64,000 bases of DNA, from NCBI GenBank assembly GCA_019422065.1, contig JAHZEA010000002.1, positions 1-64,000 on the forward strand. The letters run 5' to 3'. A program made the translations under genes and the position numbers. Shown piece after piece: positions 7,565 through 17,214 of the stretch (positions are counted from its first letter, which is position 1; each line of letters starts with the position of its first letter). Below the pieces are notes generated by a model. That model was not told the DNA's origin and did not search any database. It saw nothing but the letters and a program-made list of their open reading frames with translations. The stretch comes from Lachnospiraceae bacterium. Lineage in GTDB: Bacteria > Bacillota > Clostridia > Lachnospirales > Anaerotignaceae.

Positions 7565-9214
7565 TTATTTGCCAAAAGCTATTTTCTGTGCATTATATGC
7601 CTGAATATTAAATGTCTTAAAATCTCCGTTATACCAAACAAAATTGCTTTCGTCGTTTTTAATTACCATTTCAATATCTGTTTTTAACTGTATCAGCTCG
7701 TCAGAGTTTAAAGCCATAACGCCTTTATTTGTGTTTCCGCTTTCAGATGCAGTTTTTCCAATATACTCCCCGTTGGTTGTTATATTGCTGTAAAACTCAT
7801 ATAAATACGGCACAGACCCTGCCGAAAGGCTTCTGTAATCATACGGACTGAATGTATCAAGGGTGCCTTTTTCAAACCTTGATATATTATATTTTGTCAT
7901 ATACCCATCTATATTTGAAAAACACAGAACAAAAAGACCTATACAAAATACAACAAACGCGGCTTTTGGAGCATTAAAGTTTACAGCGCCTTTAGCTATT
8001 ATAATTATAAACATAATAAAAAGCATAACCATAAACCATGAAGCGTAAATTCTAAGGCGTGTTAAACCGTAGCAGTCAATATACATAGCCATTTTACTTA
8101 ATGCCGTTGCTATTAAAAGCAGTGTAAAAACCGAAAGAAGTATTGTTTGGGCAGTAAGAGCCTTAGGCCTTTTGCCTTCATTGTTTCTTTCTACTATAAC
8201 AAATGAAAGATAAGTAATACCAAAATTAATAAACGCTATTACACAAAGCTCAAAGAATCCTTTTCTTGCGTATTGTGAATAGGTAAATTCCTCTGGAAGC
8301 AAGTTTGAAAAGCCTGAAAACAAATAAGCCGACTGTGAAATAAAAAACAGAATATATATTAAATTTATAACTGTTAAAACAGTATATGCTGTTGCTTTAG
8401 GCATTTTACACATGTATTTTCTTGCTTTTTCAACACTTTCGCATGTAATACCTTGAAAGCTCTTGTTCCTTAAATTGCCGTAAAAAAGGCCAAAAAAATA
8501 ACACCATACCGGAATAGCAATAAAAAGCTTAATTACGGAGCTGTATATTTTACCAAAGAACATATCATACAAAATACCCATTAAATTATCAAAGGCCATA
8601 TCTGCACTGGCTAAAAGGCTAATTACAACAAATGCAACAGGAATACAAATTAAAATACCTATTAAAATCTGCCCAGATACACTGCTGTTTTTGCCTTTGC
8701 CAAAAGAGTTTTTTATACTTCCAAAAGAACATGAAAAGTGAGAAAACGGCACATTTAAAAGCTGGTTTAATATATCCCATACAAACAAAGACGAGATTTT
8801 ATCCTTTCCACTGTTGGCTCCTATACGCTTTTTGGCAAAAACACCAACCCAGTAAACAGCCATAACAGTTATAAACATAAAGAGCATAACACCCGGCAAA
8901 TCATTATCAAATACAACAAACCTTAAAGCGCCTAAAAGCAGTATAATTAAGTACGGAATTGATTTTCTGCTCTGCTTAAAGCCGCAGACATTTCCGTAAA
9001 CAGTACCAGTTATAACAAACATCACTACAAACAAAGCAGTTGAAAGCGCCGGCCTAAAGGGATATGCCCATTGAACATACAAATAACCTAATATAAAAAA
9101 TACTATAGCAAAAATTCCGTCTGATTTTGTAAAATAATATTTTGGCTTTTTTTCTTCGGTCTGCTGAGTATTTTCGCTTATTTTTACATTGCTTAAAGAA
9201 GTTAAGTCAGTCAT
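7565..9214 (-). CDS. DUF4173-family polytopic membrane protein
   Basis: A 549-residue integral membrane protein with roughly 11-12 hydrophobic segments and a C-terminal extracellular or cytoplasmic tail of ~100 residues. The tail pattern NISRFEKG followed by YRSLSAGSVPYLYEFY matches the end of DUF4153/DUF4173 proteins. Function is unknown in the family. It is the third gene of an operon with a DUF2975 membrane protein and a small XRE regulator, a partnership seen often in Firmicutes. Thirteen bases separate it from the XRE gene, so co-transcription is likely. Confidence 0.78.
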   Translation of the reverse strand: MTDLTSLSNVKISENTQQTEEKKPKYYFTKSDGIFAIVFFILGYLYVQWAYPFRPALSTALFVVMFVITGTVYGNVCGFKQSRKSIPYLIILLLGALRFVVFDNDLPGVMLFMFITVMAVYWVGVFAKKRIGANSGKDKISSLFVWDILNQLLNVPFSHFSCSFGSIKNSFGKGKNSSVSGQILIGILICIPVAFVVISLLASADMAFDNLMGILYDMFFGKIYSSVIKLFIAIPVWCYFFGLFYGNLRNKSFQGITCESVEKARKYMCKMPKATAYTVLTVINLIYILFFISQSAYLFSGFSNLLPEEFTYSQYARKGFFELCVIAFINFGITYLSFVIVERNNEGKRPKALTAQTILLSVFTLLLIATALSKMAMYIDCYGLTRLRIYASWFMVMLFIMFIIIIAKGAVNFNAPKAAFVVFCIGLFVLCFSNIDGYMTKYNISRFEKGTLDTFSPYDYRSLSAGSVPYLYEFYSNITTNGEYIGKTASESGNTNKGVMALNSDELIQLKTDIEMVIKNDESNFVWYNGDFKTFNIQAYNAQKIAFGK

Positions 9215-9227
9215 TTTAATACCTCCT

Positions 9228-9446
9228 TTATTTATTTTCGTCCTCTGTTACATATTCCAGTATATCCCCCGGCTGACAGTCCAAAACACGGCAAATTTCT
9301 TCCAGTGTAGAAAACCTTATGGCTTTTGCTTTGTTATTTTTAAGTATTGAAAGATTGGCAGGTGTAATTCCTATAAGTGAGGCTAACTCGCCGGAAGAAA
9401 TTTTACGCTTTGCCATAATTACATCAAGATTAACTATAATAGGCAT
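9228..9446 (-). CDS. Small XRE-family (YozG-type) helix-turn-helix regulator
   Basis: A 72-residue protein that is almost entirely one HTH_3 domain: MAKRKISSGELASLIGITPA, then the recognition helix region and EEICRVLDCQPGDILEY. The B. subtilis counterpart type (YozG) is paired with a DUF2975 protein, as here. The ATG at 9446 is chosen over a TTG two codons earlier because GGGAGG lies eight bases before it. It probably represses its own operon. Confidence 0.85.
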   Translation of the reverse strand: MPIIVNLDVIMAKRKISSGELASLIGITPANLSILKNNKAKAIRFSTLEEICRVLDCQPGDILEYVTEDENK

Positions 9447-9461
9447 AATCAATTCCTCCCG

Positions 9462-9908
9462 TTAAATAGTAAAGTCGTTTTCGTTTTTAATTATAACCGC
9501 CTGTTCTATTACGTTTTTAACTACCCGCAGTATTAAACCGAAAAATCCTGCGGCAACAGCACCAAACAAAAACAGTATATAATAAAAGCCTGAAAACAAA
9601 AGTATAACCGCTACAACAAAACAGCACCATGATATAGCCCTTAAAAGCTTTACATTATCAAATATAAACACATTTTCATTTCTTATGTTAGAAAGAAGCT
9701 TATTAAGGCTAAAAAGCAGTACAAGTGATACAATACCTGCGGCATAAACCGTAAAAATAAGCGGATTTTTAATATCTGCATTTTTTGATGCATAATCTAC
9801 ATACAGCCCAACCCAATAAGGTGCGGTAAGCAAAAACAGTACCGAAAAAACTATAACAATTTTAGTACATATACAGGATAATATAACAGACCTTTTAGCA
9901 TTCCACAT
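9462..9908 (-). CDS. DUF2975-family membrane protein
   Basis: A 148-residue protein with four hydrophobic segments and a cytoplasmic loop between TM2 and TM3 (NKLLSNIRNENVFIFDNVK). The phrase NENVFIFDNVKLLR...SWCCF matches DUF2975, whose members are usually followed directly by a YozG-type HTH protein. First gene of the three-gene operon, with a near-consensus promoter upstream. Function unknown; a membrane sensor controlling the neighbouring HTH protein is a reasonable guess. Confidence 0.8.
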   Translation of the reverse strand: MWNAKRSVILSCICTKIVIVFSVLFLLTAPYWVGLYVDYASKNADIKNPLIFTVYAAGIVSLVLLFSLNKLLSNIRNENVFIFDNVKLLRAISWCCFVVAVILLFSGFYYILFLFGAVAAGFFGLILRVVKNVIEQAVIIKNENDFTI

Positions 9909-9945
9909 AAAACCAATCCTCTCTTACTTTCTTTTCTTTAATGCC

Positions 9946-9974
9946 ATTATATACATACTAATATTGTTTGTCAA
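9946..9974 (-). promoter_or_regulatory. Near-consensus sigma-A promoter of the DUF2975 operon
   Basis: On the minus strand TTGACA (9974-9969), exactly 17 bases, then TATAAT (9951-9946). Both hexamers are perfect. It lies about 38 bases upstream of the DUF2975 start. Confidence 0.8.
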
Positions 9975-10098
9975 TTATTATTTATCGAAAAACAATAAAT
10001 AATTATTAATATTCAATAAATATTAATTTTTTATTTTACTTTTATAATTGTAATACAAATATAATTATTTATTCTCCCAAACAGCCTGTTTTTTACAC

Positions 10099-10138
10099 AA
10101 AAAAACGGCCTATACCGCCTGCAAAGGCAGTATAAGCC
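10099..10138 (-). terminator. Intrinsic terminator of nifJ
   Basis: On the minus strand GGCTTATACTGCC pairs with GGCGGTATAGGCC, followed by TTTTTTT (10105-10099). It sits 45 bases after the nifJ stop. Confidence 0.85.
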
Positions 10139-10183
10139 ATTTTGTAATTTAAACTATATTAATATTACAGCTTTTAAAAATAA

Positions 10184-13100
10184 TTACATTTCACCTGCTG
10201 CAAGTTTTTTATATTTTTCAAGTCTTTCTTTAGCGTCAGCTTCAGCCTTAGCAAAAAGGTCCTGTGCTAAATCCGGGAATGTTCTTAAAAGTGATGAATA
10301 ACGAACTTCGCCTTTTATGAACTCTTGGAAATCGCCTTTTGGCTCAGGTGTAGAGTCAAGAGTAAACGGATTTTTGCCCTCTGCTTTAAGAGTTGGGTTA
10401 AATCTGTAGCAATGCCAGTAACCTGCCTCAACAGCTTTCTTAATTTCAAGCTGTGAGTTAGCCATTTTAATACCATGGTTGATACATGGAGCATAACCAA
10501 TTACAAGTGAAGGACCTGGATAAGCCTCTGCCTCCATAAGAGCTTTAACAAGCTGTGCCTGGTTAGCACCCATAGCAACCTGTGCTACATATACATAGCC
10601 GTAGCTCATAGCCATCATGCCAAGGTCTTTCTTTCTTACTTTCTTACCGCTTGCAGCAAACTGTGCAACAGCGCCGGCAGGTGTAGCCTTTGATGACTGT
10701 CCGCCTGTATTTGAGTAAACCTCTGTATCAAATACAAATACGTTAATATCGTCGCCGGAAGCTAAAACATGGTCAAGTCCGCCGTAGCCGATATCGTAAG
10801 CCCAGCCGTCACCACCAAATATCCACTGGCTCTTTTTAGCAAGCTGGTCTTTGTTTTTAAGAACGTCGTTTATAATCTCCTGAGCCTCAGCATTTGCACC
10901 ATTGTAGTTTTCAAGAAGCTCAATAAGGTCTGCTGTTGCCTGTTTGTTCTTTTCGCCGTCGTTCATTGTGGCAATCCACTCATCAACGCGCTCTGCCATA
11001 ACTTCACAGCCCTGAACGCTTCTGAGTTTTTCAAGCTGTGCTTTAAGTCTTTCTCTCATCTGTTTAACAGCAAGAGCCATACCAAGACCAAACTCAGCGT
11101 TATCCTCGAAAAGTGAGTTAGCCCAAGCAGGACCATGTCCCTTATGGTTTGTTGTGTAAGGTGTTGAAGGTGCGCTGCCGCCCCAGATTGATGAACAGCC
11201 TGTTGCGTTTGCAATATACATTCTGTCGCCGAAAAGCTGTGTTATAAGCTTAGCGTAAGGTGTTTCGCCGCAGCCTGCACATGCACCGCTGAACTCAAGA
11301 AGTGGCTGAACAAACTGGCTGCCTTTAACTGAGTTTTTAGCCATAACATTTTCTTTAACAGAAAGATTCATAGCGTAATCCCAGTTAGCTGCTTCTTTCT
11401 CCTGTGTATAAGCAGGAACCATAGTAAGGGCTTTGCCAGGAGCAGGACATACATTAGCACAGCTTCCGCAGCCTAAGCAGTCAAGAGCTGAAATCTGTAC
11501 TCTGAACTGATAGTTTTCAAGGCCTTTACCAATAGCTTTCTTTGTGTCAAAGCCTTCAGGAGCGTTCTTAACTTCATCCTCTGTAAGAAGGAAAGGACGA
11601 ATTGCTGCATGAGGGCATACAAAAGAGCACTGGTTACATTGAACGCACTTTGTAACATCCCATTTTGGAAGGTCTACAGCAACGCCTCTCTTTTCGTAAG
11701 CTGCTGTACCCTGTGGGAATGTACCATCCTCACGGCCTTTAAATGCACTTACAGGAAGGCTGTCACCTTTTTGTGCGTTAATAGGCTCAACAATATTTTT
11801 AATAAACTCAGGTACTTCTTTCTTAGCGCCTGCGTTTTCGTCAACAGCATTTTTCCAGCTTTCAGGAACTTCTACTTTAACAACTTTCTGTGTTCCCTGG
11901 TCAACAGCTGCATAGTTCATGTTAAGTATAGCATCGCCTTTTTTGCCGTATGTCTTTTTAATAGCGGCTTTCATATACTCAACAGCTTCATCTATAGGTA
12001 TAATGTTTGCAAGTTTAAAGAATGCTGCCTGTAAAACGGAGTTTACTCTGTTTCCAAGGCCGATTTCTCTTGCAATATCTGTACCATTAATTACATAGAA
12101 CTTAATGTCGTTTTCAGCAAAATATTTCTTCATAGCTGCCGGAAGATGTTTGTCAAGCTCATCAACTGGCCATTCTGTATTAAGAAGGAATGTGCCGCCT
12201 TTATTAAGCTCTGAATACATATCGTAAAGGTTTACATATTCCTGTTTGTGGCAGGCAACAAAGTCTGCTGTTTTAACAAGATATGTGGAACGTATAGGCT
12301 TCTTACCAAAACGAAGGTGGCTCTGTGTTACACCGCCTGATTTCTTTGAATCGTATGAGAAATAAGCCTGTGCATACATGTCTGTATGGTCACCTATAAT
12401 CTTAATTGAGTTTTTGTTAGCGCCTACAGTACCGTCGGAACCAATACCCCAGAACTTGCAGCTTATTGTTCCGTCGCCTTCTGTTACGTTAACCTCAGCG
12501 CCTACATTAAGTGAAAGGTTTGTAACATCATCTACAATACCTATTGTAAAGTGGTTCTTAGGTGCGTCAAGTTTAAGGTTATCATAAACAGCTATAAACT
12601 GAGCAGGTGTAACGTCTTTTGAACCAAGACCGTAACGGCCGGCAACAATCATTGGCTGCTCTTTAGCCTCAAACATAGCTGTGCATACATCCTGATATAA
12701 AGGCTCGCCAAGAGCGCCCGGCTCTTTTGTTCTGTCAAGAACAGCAATCTTTTTAGCTGTTTTTGGAATAGCATCTATAAGGTGTTTAGCTGAGAATGGT
12801 CTGTAAAGGTGAACTTTAACAAGGCCTACTTTCTCGCCTTTAGCTCTTAAATAATCAATTGTTTCTTCTATAGCCTCACAAGCTGAGCCCATTGCTATAA
12901 TAACTCTGTCGGCCTCAGGGTCGCCATAGTAGTTAAATAACTTATAGTCACGGCCTGTAAGAGCGCTTATTTTAGCCATGTATTCCTCGCAAACACCTAC
13001 TATATTTTCGTAGTAAGGGTTGCATGCCTCTCTTGCCTGGAAGAAAATATCTGGGTTCTGAGCTGTACCTCTTAATACTGGGTGTTCAGGATTAAGAGCA

Positions 13101-13717
13101 TTTCTCTTAAATGTGTTTACAGCGTCCATATCTACAATCTTAGCTAAATCGTCATAGTCAAGACACTCAATTTTCTGAATTTCGTGTGATGTACGGAAGC
13201 CATCGAAGAAATGAAGGAAAGGCACTCTGCCTTTAATAGCGCTTAAGTGCGCAACAGCGCCTAAATCCATAACCTCCTGAACGGAGTTTGAAGCTAAAAG
13301 TGCAAAGCCTGTCTGACGGCATGCCATAACGTCGGAATGGTCGCCGAATATAGAAAGAGCATGGCTTGCAAGTGCTCTGGCACTTACATGAAACACACAC
13401 GGAAGAAGCTCGCCGGCTATCTTATACATGTTAGGAATCATAAGAAGAAGACCCTGGCTTGCTGTATAAGTAGTTGTAAGGGCGCCTGCCGCAAGGGAAC
13501 CGTGCACGGTACCGGAAGCGCCTCCCTCTGACTGCATTTCAACAACCTTAACTGTTTGACCGAAAATGTTTTTCTTTCCGTTAGCAGCCCAGTCATCTGT
13601 GTGCTCAGCCATTGGTGACGACGGTGTAATAGGGAAAATGCCTGCTACTTCAGTAAAAGCATAAGAAGTATAAGCGGCAGCCTCGTTGCCGTCCATGGTT
13701 TTCATAATCTTGGACAT
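10184..13717 (-). CDS. nifJ: Pyruvate:ferredoxin (flavodoxin) oxidoreductase
   Basis: A 1177-residue single-chain enzyme converting pyruvate and CoA to acetyl-CoA and CO2 while reducing ferredoxin. Domain order is that of the fused family: N-terminal pyrimidine-binding domain (MDGNEAAAYTSYAFTEVAGI), transketolase-like C-terminal domain, gamma domain, the 2[4Fe-4S] ferredoxin domain (CVQCNQCSFVCP and CLGCGSCANVCP), then the TPP-binding beta domain (GACAGCGETPYAKL and GDGWAYDIGYGGLD). Full length, with no break. It is transcribed alone from a good promoter and closed by a strong terminator. It is the central enzyme of anaerobic pyruvate oxidation; the small ferredoxin at 41320 is a plausible acceptor. 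Confidence 0.97.
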   Translation of the reverse strand: MSKIMKTMDGNEAAAYTSYAFTEVAGIFPITPSSPMAEHTDDWAANGKKNIFGQTVKVVEMQSEGGASGTVHGSLAAGALTTTYTASQGLLLMIPNMYKIAGELLPCVFHVSARALASHALSIFGDHSDVMACRQTGFALLASNSVQEVMDLGAVAHLSAIKGRVPFLHFFDGFRTSHEIQKIECLDYDDLAKIVDMDAVNTFKRNALNPEHPVLRGTAQNPDIFFQAREACNPYYENIVGVCEEYMAKISALTGRDYKLFNYYGDPEADRVIIAMGSACEAIEETIDYLRAKGEKVGLVKVHLYRPFSAKHLIDAIPKTAKKIAVLDRTKEPGALGEPLYQDVCTAMFEAKEQPMIVAGRYGLGSKDVTPAQFIAVYDNLKLDAPKNHFTIGIVDDVTNLSLNVGAEVNVTEGDGTISCKFWGIGSDGTVGANKNSIKIIGDHTDMYAQAYFSYDSKKSGGVTQSHLRFGKKPIRSTYLVKTADFVACHKQEYVNLYDMYSELNKGGTFLLNTEWPVDELDKHLPAAMKKYFAENDIKFYVINGTDIAREIGLGNRVNSVLQAAFFKLANIIPIDEAVEYMKAAIKKTYGKKGDAILNMNYAAVDQGTQKVVKVEVPESWKNAVDENAGAKKEVPEFIKNIVEPINAQKGDSLPVSAFKGREDGTFPQGTAAYEKRGVAVDLPKWDVTKCVQCNQCSFVCPHAAIRPFLLTEDEVKNAPEGFDTKKAIGKGLENYQFRVQISALDCLGCGSCANVCPAPGKALTMVPAYTQEKEAANWDYAMNLSVKENVMAKNSVKGSQFVQPLLEFSGACAGCGETPYAKLITQLFGDRMYIANATGCSSIWGGSAPSTPYTTNHKGHGPAWANSLFEDNAEFGLGMALAVKQMRERLKAQLEKLRSVQGCEVMAERVDEWIATMNDGEKNKQATADLIELLENYNGANAEAQEIINDVLKNKDQLAKKSQWIFGGDGWAYDIGYGGLDHVLASGDDINVFVFDTEVYSNTGGQSSKATPAGAVAQFAASGKKVRKKDLGMMAMSYGYVYVAQVAMGANQAQLVKALMEAEAYPGPSLVIGYAPCINHGIKMANSQLEIKKAVEAGYWHCYRFNPTLKAEGKNPFTLDSTPEPKGDFQEFIKGEVRYSSLLRTFPDLAQDLFAKAEADAKERLEKYKKLAAGEM

Positions 13718-13781
13718 AATAAAACTTCCTTTCTGTAAAGTATATATATAAAGTAATTACCAACCAACACAAATTGTATTT

Positions 13782-13810
13782 ATTATAGTACAATCTTAAA
13801 ACCAATTCAA
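13782..13810 (-). promoter_or_regulatory. Probable sigma-A promoter of nifJ
   Basis: On the minus strand TTGAAT (13810-13805), 17-base spacer, TATAAT (13787-13782). It lies about 65 bases before the nifJ start. The rest of the 13718-13984 gap is AT-rich and shows nothing else convincing. Confidence 0.7.
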
Positions 13811-13984
13811 CACATAAATTAAAGTATCCATTACATTTATTTAAGTTTTAACACAGATTATCTAATTTTGCAATTTTCAAGCAAAAATTTCATAGTGTTT
13901 TACAATTATTTAACTAATATAACTATGTTTTATAACAAAAATTAAGTCTAATCTTTCTGTATTCGGCAAAATTTATAATTATGC

Positions 13985-14551
13985 TCAAAAAAACATATGC
14001 TCAATAAGTATTTTTACACCTATTAATATTAAAATAATACCGCCTGCCATTTCAGCACGTTTTTTAAGCATTTTGCCTGCGTTTTTACCTATTATGGAAC
14101 CAAAAACAGAAATTATAAAACATACAACTCCTATTACAGCACTGGCGGAAAGTATATTTACATTCAATACAGCAAAGCTTACACCAACAGCTAAGGCATC
14201 TATGCTTGTGGCTATAGCCTGAAACAGAAGTTTAGTTGGCGTAAGAGCCTGTCTTTGTTCGCACTCATCTTCATCATCGCCGCCCAAAGATTCTTTAACC
14301 ATGTTAAAGCCTATAAGGCCTAAAAGTGCAAAAGCTATCCAATGGTCAAAGGCCTCAATATATCCTTTAACACTAAAGCCAAGCAAAAAACCCAAAACAG
14401 GCATTAAAAACTGGAACCCGCCAAAAAACAGCGCTTCAAGAAATATCTCACTTTTGCGTATTTCCTTAATTGAAAGACCGTTTGATACTGATACAGCAAA
14501 GGCATCCATTGAAAGACTTACGGCTATAAGCAGAATATATAAAAATCCCAT
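13985..14551 (-). CDS. mntP: Manganese efflux pump MntP
   Basis: A 188-residue protein with six TM segments and the two internal repeats of the MntP (DUF204/YebN) family. Each repeat carries the conserved acidic motif: SLSMDAFAVSVSNGL near residue 13 and ATSIDALAVGVSFAV near residue 110. A charged cytoplasmic loop (GGDDEDECEQRQ) separates the halves. The family exports Mn2+. GGAGG precedes the ATG. It is the third gene after a metallophosphoesterase and a DUF3842 gene. No yybP-ykoY manganese riboswitch is visible upstream of the operon. Confidence 0.93.
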   Translation of the reverse strand: MGFLYILLIAVSLSMDAFAVSVSNGLSIKEIRKSEIFLEALFFGGFQFLMPVLGFLLGFSVKGYIEAFDHWIAFALLGLIGFNMVKESLGGDDEDECEQRQALTPTKLLFQAIATSIDALAVGVSFAVLNVNILSASAVIGVVCFIISVFGSIIGKNAGKMLKKRAEMAGGIILILIGVKILIEHMFF

Positions 14552-14560
14552 AAATCCTCC

Positions 14561-14995
14561 TTATATCTCACAGCCTTTTTTACTGCGTTTAACCATTTCA
14601 ACACATGTATCAACGGCTTCTTCTATCATTTTAGGCATAGAATCTGAGCACATACCAACTACATATATACCGCAGCGTTTAATAGGTATTAATATTTTTT
14701 CAGCAGGACTTTCGCTTATAGCTCTTGCCATTTTGTGGCTCAGCTCACCAAACATTGAATTAGATGATATAATGCCAATACTGCCCATAATAATATCGGC
14801 TTTTGCAGCATTTACTTTAATAGCGTTTTCCCCTGTAGCCGCTTTATCTGCTCCGGCTTTAATCATGTTAGCTGTTGCTATGGAGTTTGTACCTATTGCT
14901 ATAAGCTGATTTTCAGGGCCTAAAAGAGGCTTTAATTTTTCTATTATTGATTTGCCCATTCCGCCGCCCTGTCCGTCTACAACCATAATAACCAT
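14561..14995 (-). CDS. DUF3842-family protein
   Basis: A 144-residue soluble alpha/beta protein starting VIMVVDGQGGGMGKSI, a glycine-rich nucleotide-binding-like loop, followed by LIAIGTNSIATANMIKAGAD and DIIMGSIGIISSN. These are the hallmarks of DUF3842, a clostridial family of unknown function with a Rossmann-like look. The C-terminus is Cys- and Lys-rich. Six bases separate it from the upstream phosphoesterase gene and nine from mntP, so the three are probably one transcript. Confidence 0.82.
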   Translation of the reverse strand: MVIMVVDGQGGGMGKSIIEKLKPLLGPENQLIAIGTNSIATANMIKAGADKAATGENAIKVNAAKADIIMGSIGIISSNSMFGELSHKMARAISESPAEKILIPIKRCGIYVVGMCSDSMPKMIEEAVDTCVEMVKRSKKGCEI

Positions 14996-15001
14996 TTTAA
15001 A

Positions 15002-15703
15002 TTATTCCTCCTCAAATATTAGCTGCGGCGTAAAATTAACATAGTCCGCCGAAACAAGTTTGTACTCTGTTTTTTCAATTATACCTTGAAATCCCGTTTT
15101 AAAATTATCACTGCCGTGAAGATGTCCATAAACGGCTTTTATTACAGGATAATTTTTAAAAAGCTCACATATCTCACTGCATGTTTCGCCAAAAAGCAAA
15201 GGTGGATAATGGCTCATAAATATAATTTTTTCGCACTTTTTGCGCATAGCCGCATCAAGTGAAAGCTTCGCCCTTATAATCTCACGCCTGTAAATTTTTA
15301 TATCTTCTGCCTCAGTGCTTTCGCTTTTCCAAAGCCTTGCACCGCAGATGGCAGTTTTACCGTCAGGCAGCATAAAGCAGTCGTTCTGCAAAAAATACAT
15401 TCCGCTTTTTGCGTAAAGCCCATTAAGGCGTGACACACTGCTCCACCAGTAGTCATGATTTCCTCTTAAAAGCACTTTTTGTCCTTTTAAGTTTTTAATA
15501 AATAAAATATCTTTTTCGGCTTCGTTAAAGCCCATAGCCCAAGAAATATCTCCCGGTATAAGTACTATGTCACTATCACTTACAATACTGTTCCAGTTTG
15601 CTTGTATTTTTTCAGCATGGTTTTCCCATTCACCGCCGAACTTGTCCATAGGCTTATTAACTGAATGCCCCAAATGAAGGTCGGATAAAGCAAATACCCT
15701 CAT
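15002..15703 (-). CDS. Calcineurin-like metallophosphoesterase (COG1768 type)
   Basis: A 233-residue phosphoesterase with all the family motifs: SDLHLGHS (metal ligands D and H), PGDISWAM, RGNHDYWWSS, MSHYPPLLF and YGHLHGSDN. These bind two metal ions and hydrolyse phosphoester bonds; Mn2+ is a common cofactor, which may explain co-transcription with mntP. No signal peptide, so cytoplasmic. First gene of the three-gene operon; CGGAGGCTTTT precedes the ATG. The true substrate is unknown. Confidence 0.88.
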   Translation of the reverse strand: MRVFALSDLHLGHSVNKPMDKFGGEWENHAEKIQANWNSIVSDSDIVLIPGDISWAMGFNEAEKDILFIKNLKGQKVLLRGNHDYWWSSVSRLNGLYAKSGMYFLQNDCFMLPDGKTAICGARLWKSESTEAEDIKIYRREIIRAKLSLDAAMRKKCEKIIFMSHYPPLLFGETCSEICELFKNYPVIKAVYGHLHGSDNFKTGFQGIIEKTEYKLVSADYVNFTPQLIFEEE

Positions 15704-15829
15704 AAAAGCCTCCGTATTTTGTATTATTTGATTTAATTATTTTACTATTTATTCAAATTTTTAGCAACTTAATATTAATTAATATGTTTAAAGTATAACA
15801 AATTCAGTTCATTTAATATTATAAACCGT

Positions 15830-15858
15830 TTGTATTTTTTAATGAATAAATGTATAAT
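15830..15858 (+). promoter_or_regulatory. Probable promoter of the aminotransferase gene
   Basis: TTGTAT (15830-15835), 17-base spacer, TATAAT (15853-15858) preceded by TG. It lies 34 bases before the start codon at 15892. Confidence 0.7.
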
Positions 15859-15891
15859 AGGAAAAACAAATAAAGGCAGGAGGTACAAATA

Positions 15892-17070
15892 ATGCCAAAA
15901 TTAAGCAACAGAACAGATACTTTTACAGAATCTATGATACGTAAAATGACAAGAATATCTATTGATAATAACGCTATAAATCTTTCACAGGGTTTTCCTG
16001 ACTTTAACCCGCCTAAAGCTCTACTTGACAGACTTGCTGAAGTTTCTTACGAAAACCATCATCAATACGAGGTTACTTGGGGTTCACAGGCTATAAGAGA
16101 AGGCCTTGCAAAAAAGCATTTTCATTTTACAGGCCAAAAAATAGACCCTGACAAAAACATAGTTGTAACATGTGGCAGTACTGAGGCTATGATGGCTTCT
16201 ATGCTTACTGTTTGCAATCCGGGAGAAAAGGTAATTGTTTTTTCACCGTTTTATGAAAACTACAGCGCAGATGCCATACTTTCCAGCGCACAGCCTATAT
16301 TCGTACCACTTAACCCACCGGATTTCACATTCGACCCAAATGTACTTGAAGACGCTTTTAAACAGGGTCCAAAGGCTATTATAGTCTGCAATCCTTCTAA
16401 CCCAAGCGGTAGAGTATTTACAGAAAATGAGCTTAAAATAATAGCTGATTTAGCCGTTAAATACGACACATTTGTTATAACAGATGAAGTTTATGAGCAT
16501 ATAGTTTACAAGCCTTTTAAACACGTATATTTTTCAAATCTTCCGGGTATGAGAGAAAGAACAATTACATGTAATTCTCTTTCAAAAACTTATTCCATAA
16601 CAGGCTGGCGTTTAGGCTATGTTGTAGCTGAGGAATACATAATAGACCGTGTTAAAAAAGTACATGATTTCCTTACAGTAGGTGCTGCCGCTCCGCTTCA
16701 AGAAGCTGTTGTTACCGCTCTTAATTTTGACGACAGTTATTACGATGAGCTTTTGGGCATTTACACTGATAGGAAAAACCTTTTTATTAACGGCCTTAAA
16801 AACTTAGGCTTTGACTACACAGACCCTCAGGGCGCATACTATGTAATGGTTAACGTAGGAAAATACGGTGTTACTGACGATATTAAATTCTGTGAGTGGA
16901 TGGCTCGTGAAGTAGGTGTAGGCGCCGTTCCGGGCTCAAGCTTCTTTAATGAAGACATAAATAATTATGTTCGTTTTCATTTTGCCAAAAGCCGTGAAAC
17001 ACTTACCCAAGCTCTTAACAGACTTGAAACACTTGACAAAAAAGCACTTAACGCCAAAGGCTGCTTTTAA
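15892..17070 (+). CDS. PLP-dependent aminotransferase, class I/II fold type I
   Basis: A 392-residue aminotransferase. Key motifs: NLSQGFPDFNPP near residue 35, CGSTEAMMAS, VCNPSNPSGRV, ITDEVYEH and the PLP lysine in SLSKTYSITGWRLGY. A final arginine (YVRFHFAKS) would hold the substrate carboxylate. It resembles aspartate, methionine or kynurenine-type aminotransferases (subgroup I gamma). The amino donor cannot be told from sequence. AGGAGG precedes the ATG; the gene stands alone with its own promoter and terminator. Confidence 0.88.
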   Translation: MPKLSNRTDTFTESMIRKMTRISIDNNAINLSQGFPDFNPPKALLDRLAEVSYENHHQYEVTWGSQAIREGLAKKHFHFTGQKIDPDKNIVVTCGSTEAMMASMLTVCNPGEKVIVFSPFYENYSADAILSSAQPIFVPLNPPDFTFDPNVLEDAFKQGPKAIIVCNPSNPSGRVFTENELKIIADLAVKYDTFVITDEVYEHIVYKPFKHVYFSNLPGMRERTITCNSLSKTYSITGWRLGYVVAEEYIIDRVKKVHDFLTVGAAAPLQEAVVTALNFDDSYYDELLGIYTDRKNLFINGLKNLGFDYTDPQGAYYVMVNVGKYGVTDDIKFCEWMAREVGVGAVPGSSFFNEDINNYVRFHFAKSRETLTQALNRLETLDKKALNAKGCF

Positions 17071-17107
17071 TATTAAGTATCAAACTATTTAGCTTAATAA
17101 TATTATA

Positions 17108-17155
17108 AACCCCGGCATAAGTTTAAATCTAATAATGCCGGGGTTATATTTTATT
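17108..17155 (+). terminator. Intrinsic terminator of the aminotransferase gene
   Basis: AACCCCGGCAT (17108-17118) pairs perfectly with ATGCCGGGGTT (17135-17145), followed by a T-rich tail. Confidence 0.88.
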
Positions 17156-17170
17156 ATATCAGATATATAA

Positions 17171-17197
17171 AAAACAAAGGGCACTTATAAAGTGCCC
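17171..17197 (-). terminator. Intrinsic terminator, minus strand
   Basis: GGGCACTT (17179-17186) pairs with AAGTGCCC (17190-17197). On the minus strand it is followed by a T-rich tract. It ends the small membrane protein gene at 17215. Confidence 0.8.
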
Positions 17198-17214
17198 TAA
17201 TTATTTTTTATATT

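Noticed and set aside
11609..12034. 141-residue plus-strand open frame
   Set aside because: It lies antisense inside nifJ, is Cys/Phe-rich as expected of a shadow frame, and has no ribosome site.
13718..15780. yybP-ykoY manganese riboswitch for mntP
   Set aside because: Neither the gap after nifJ nor the leader of the phosphoesterase operon shows its conserved loops.
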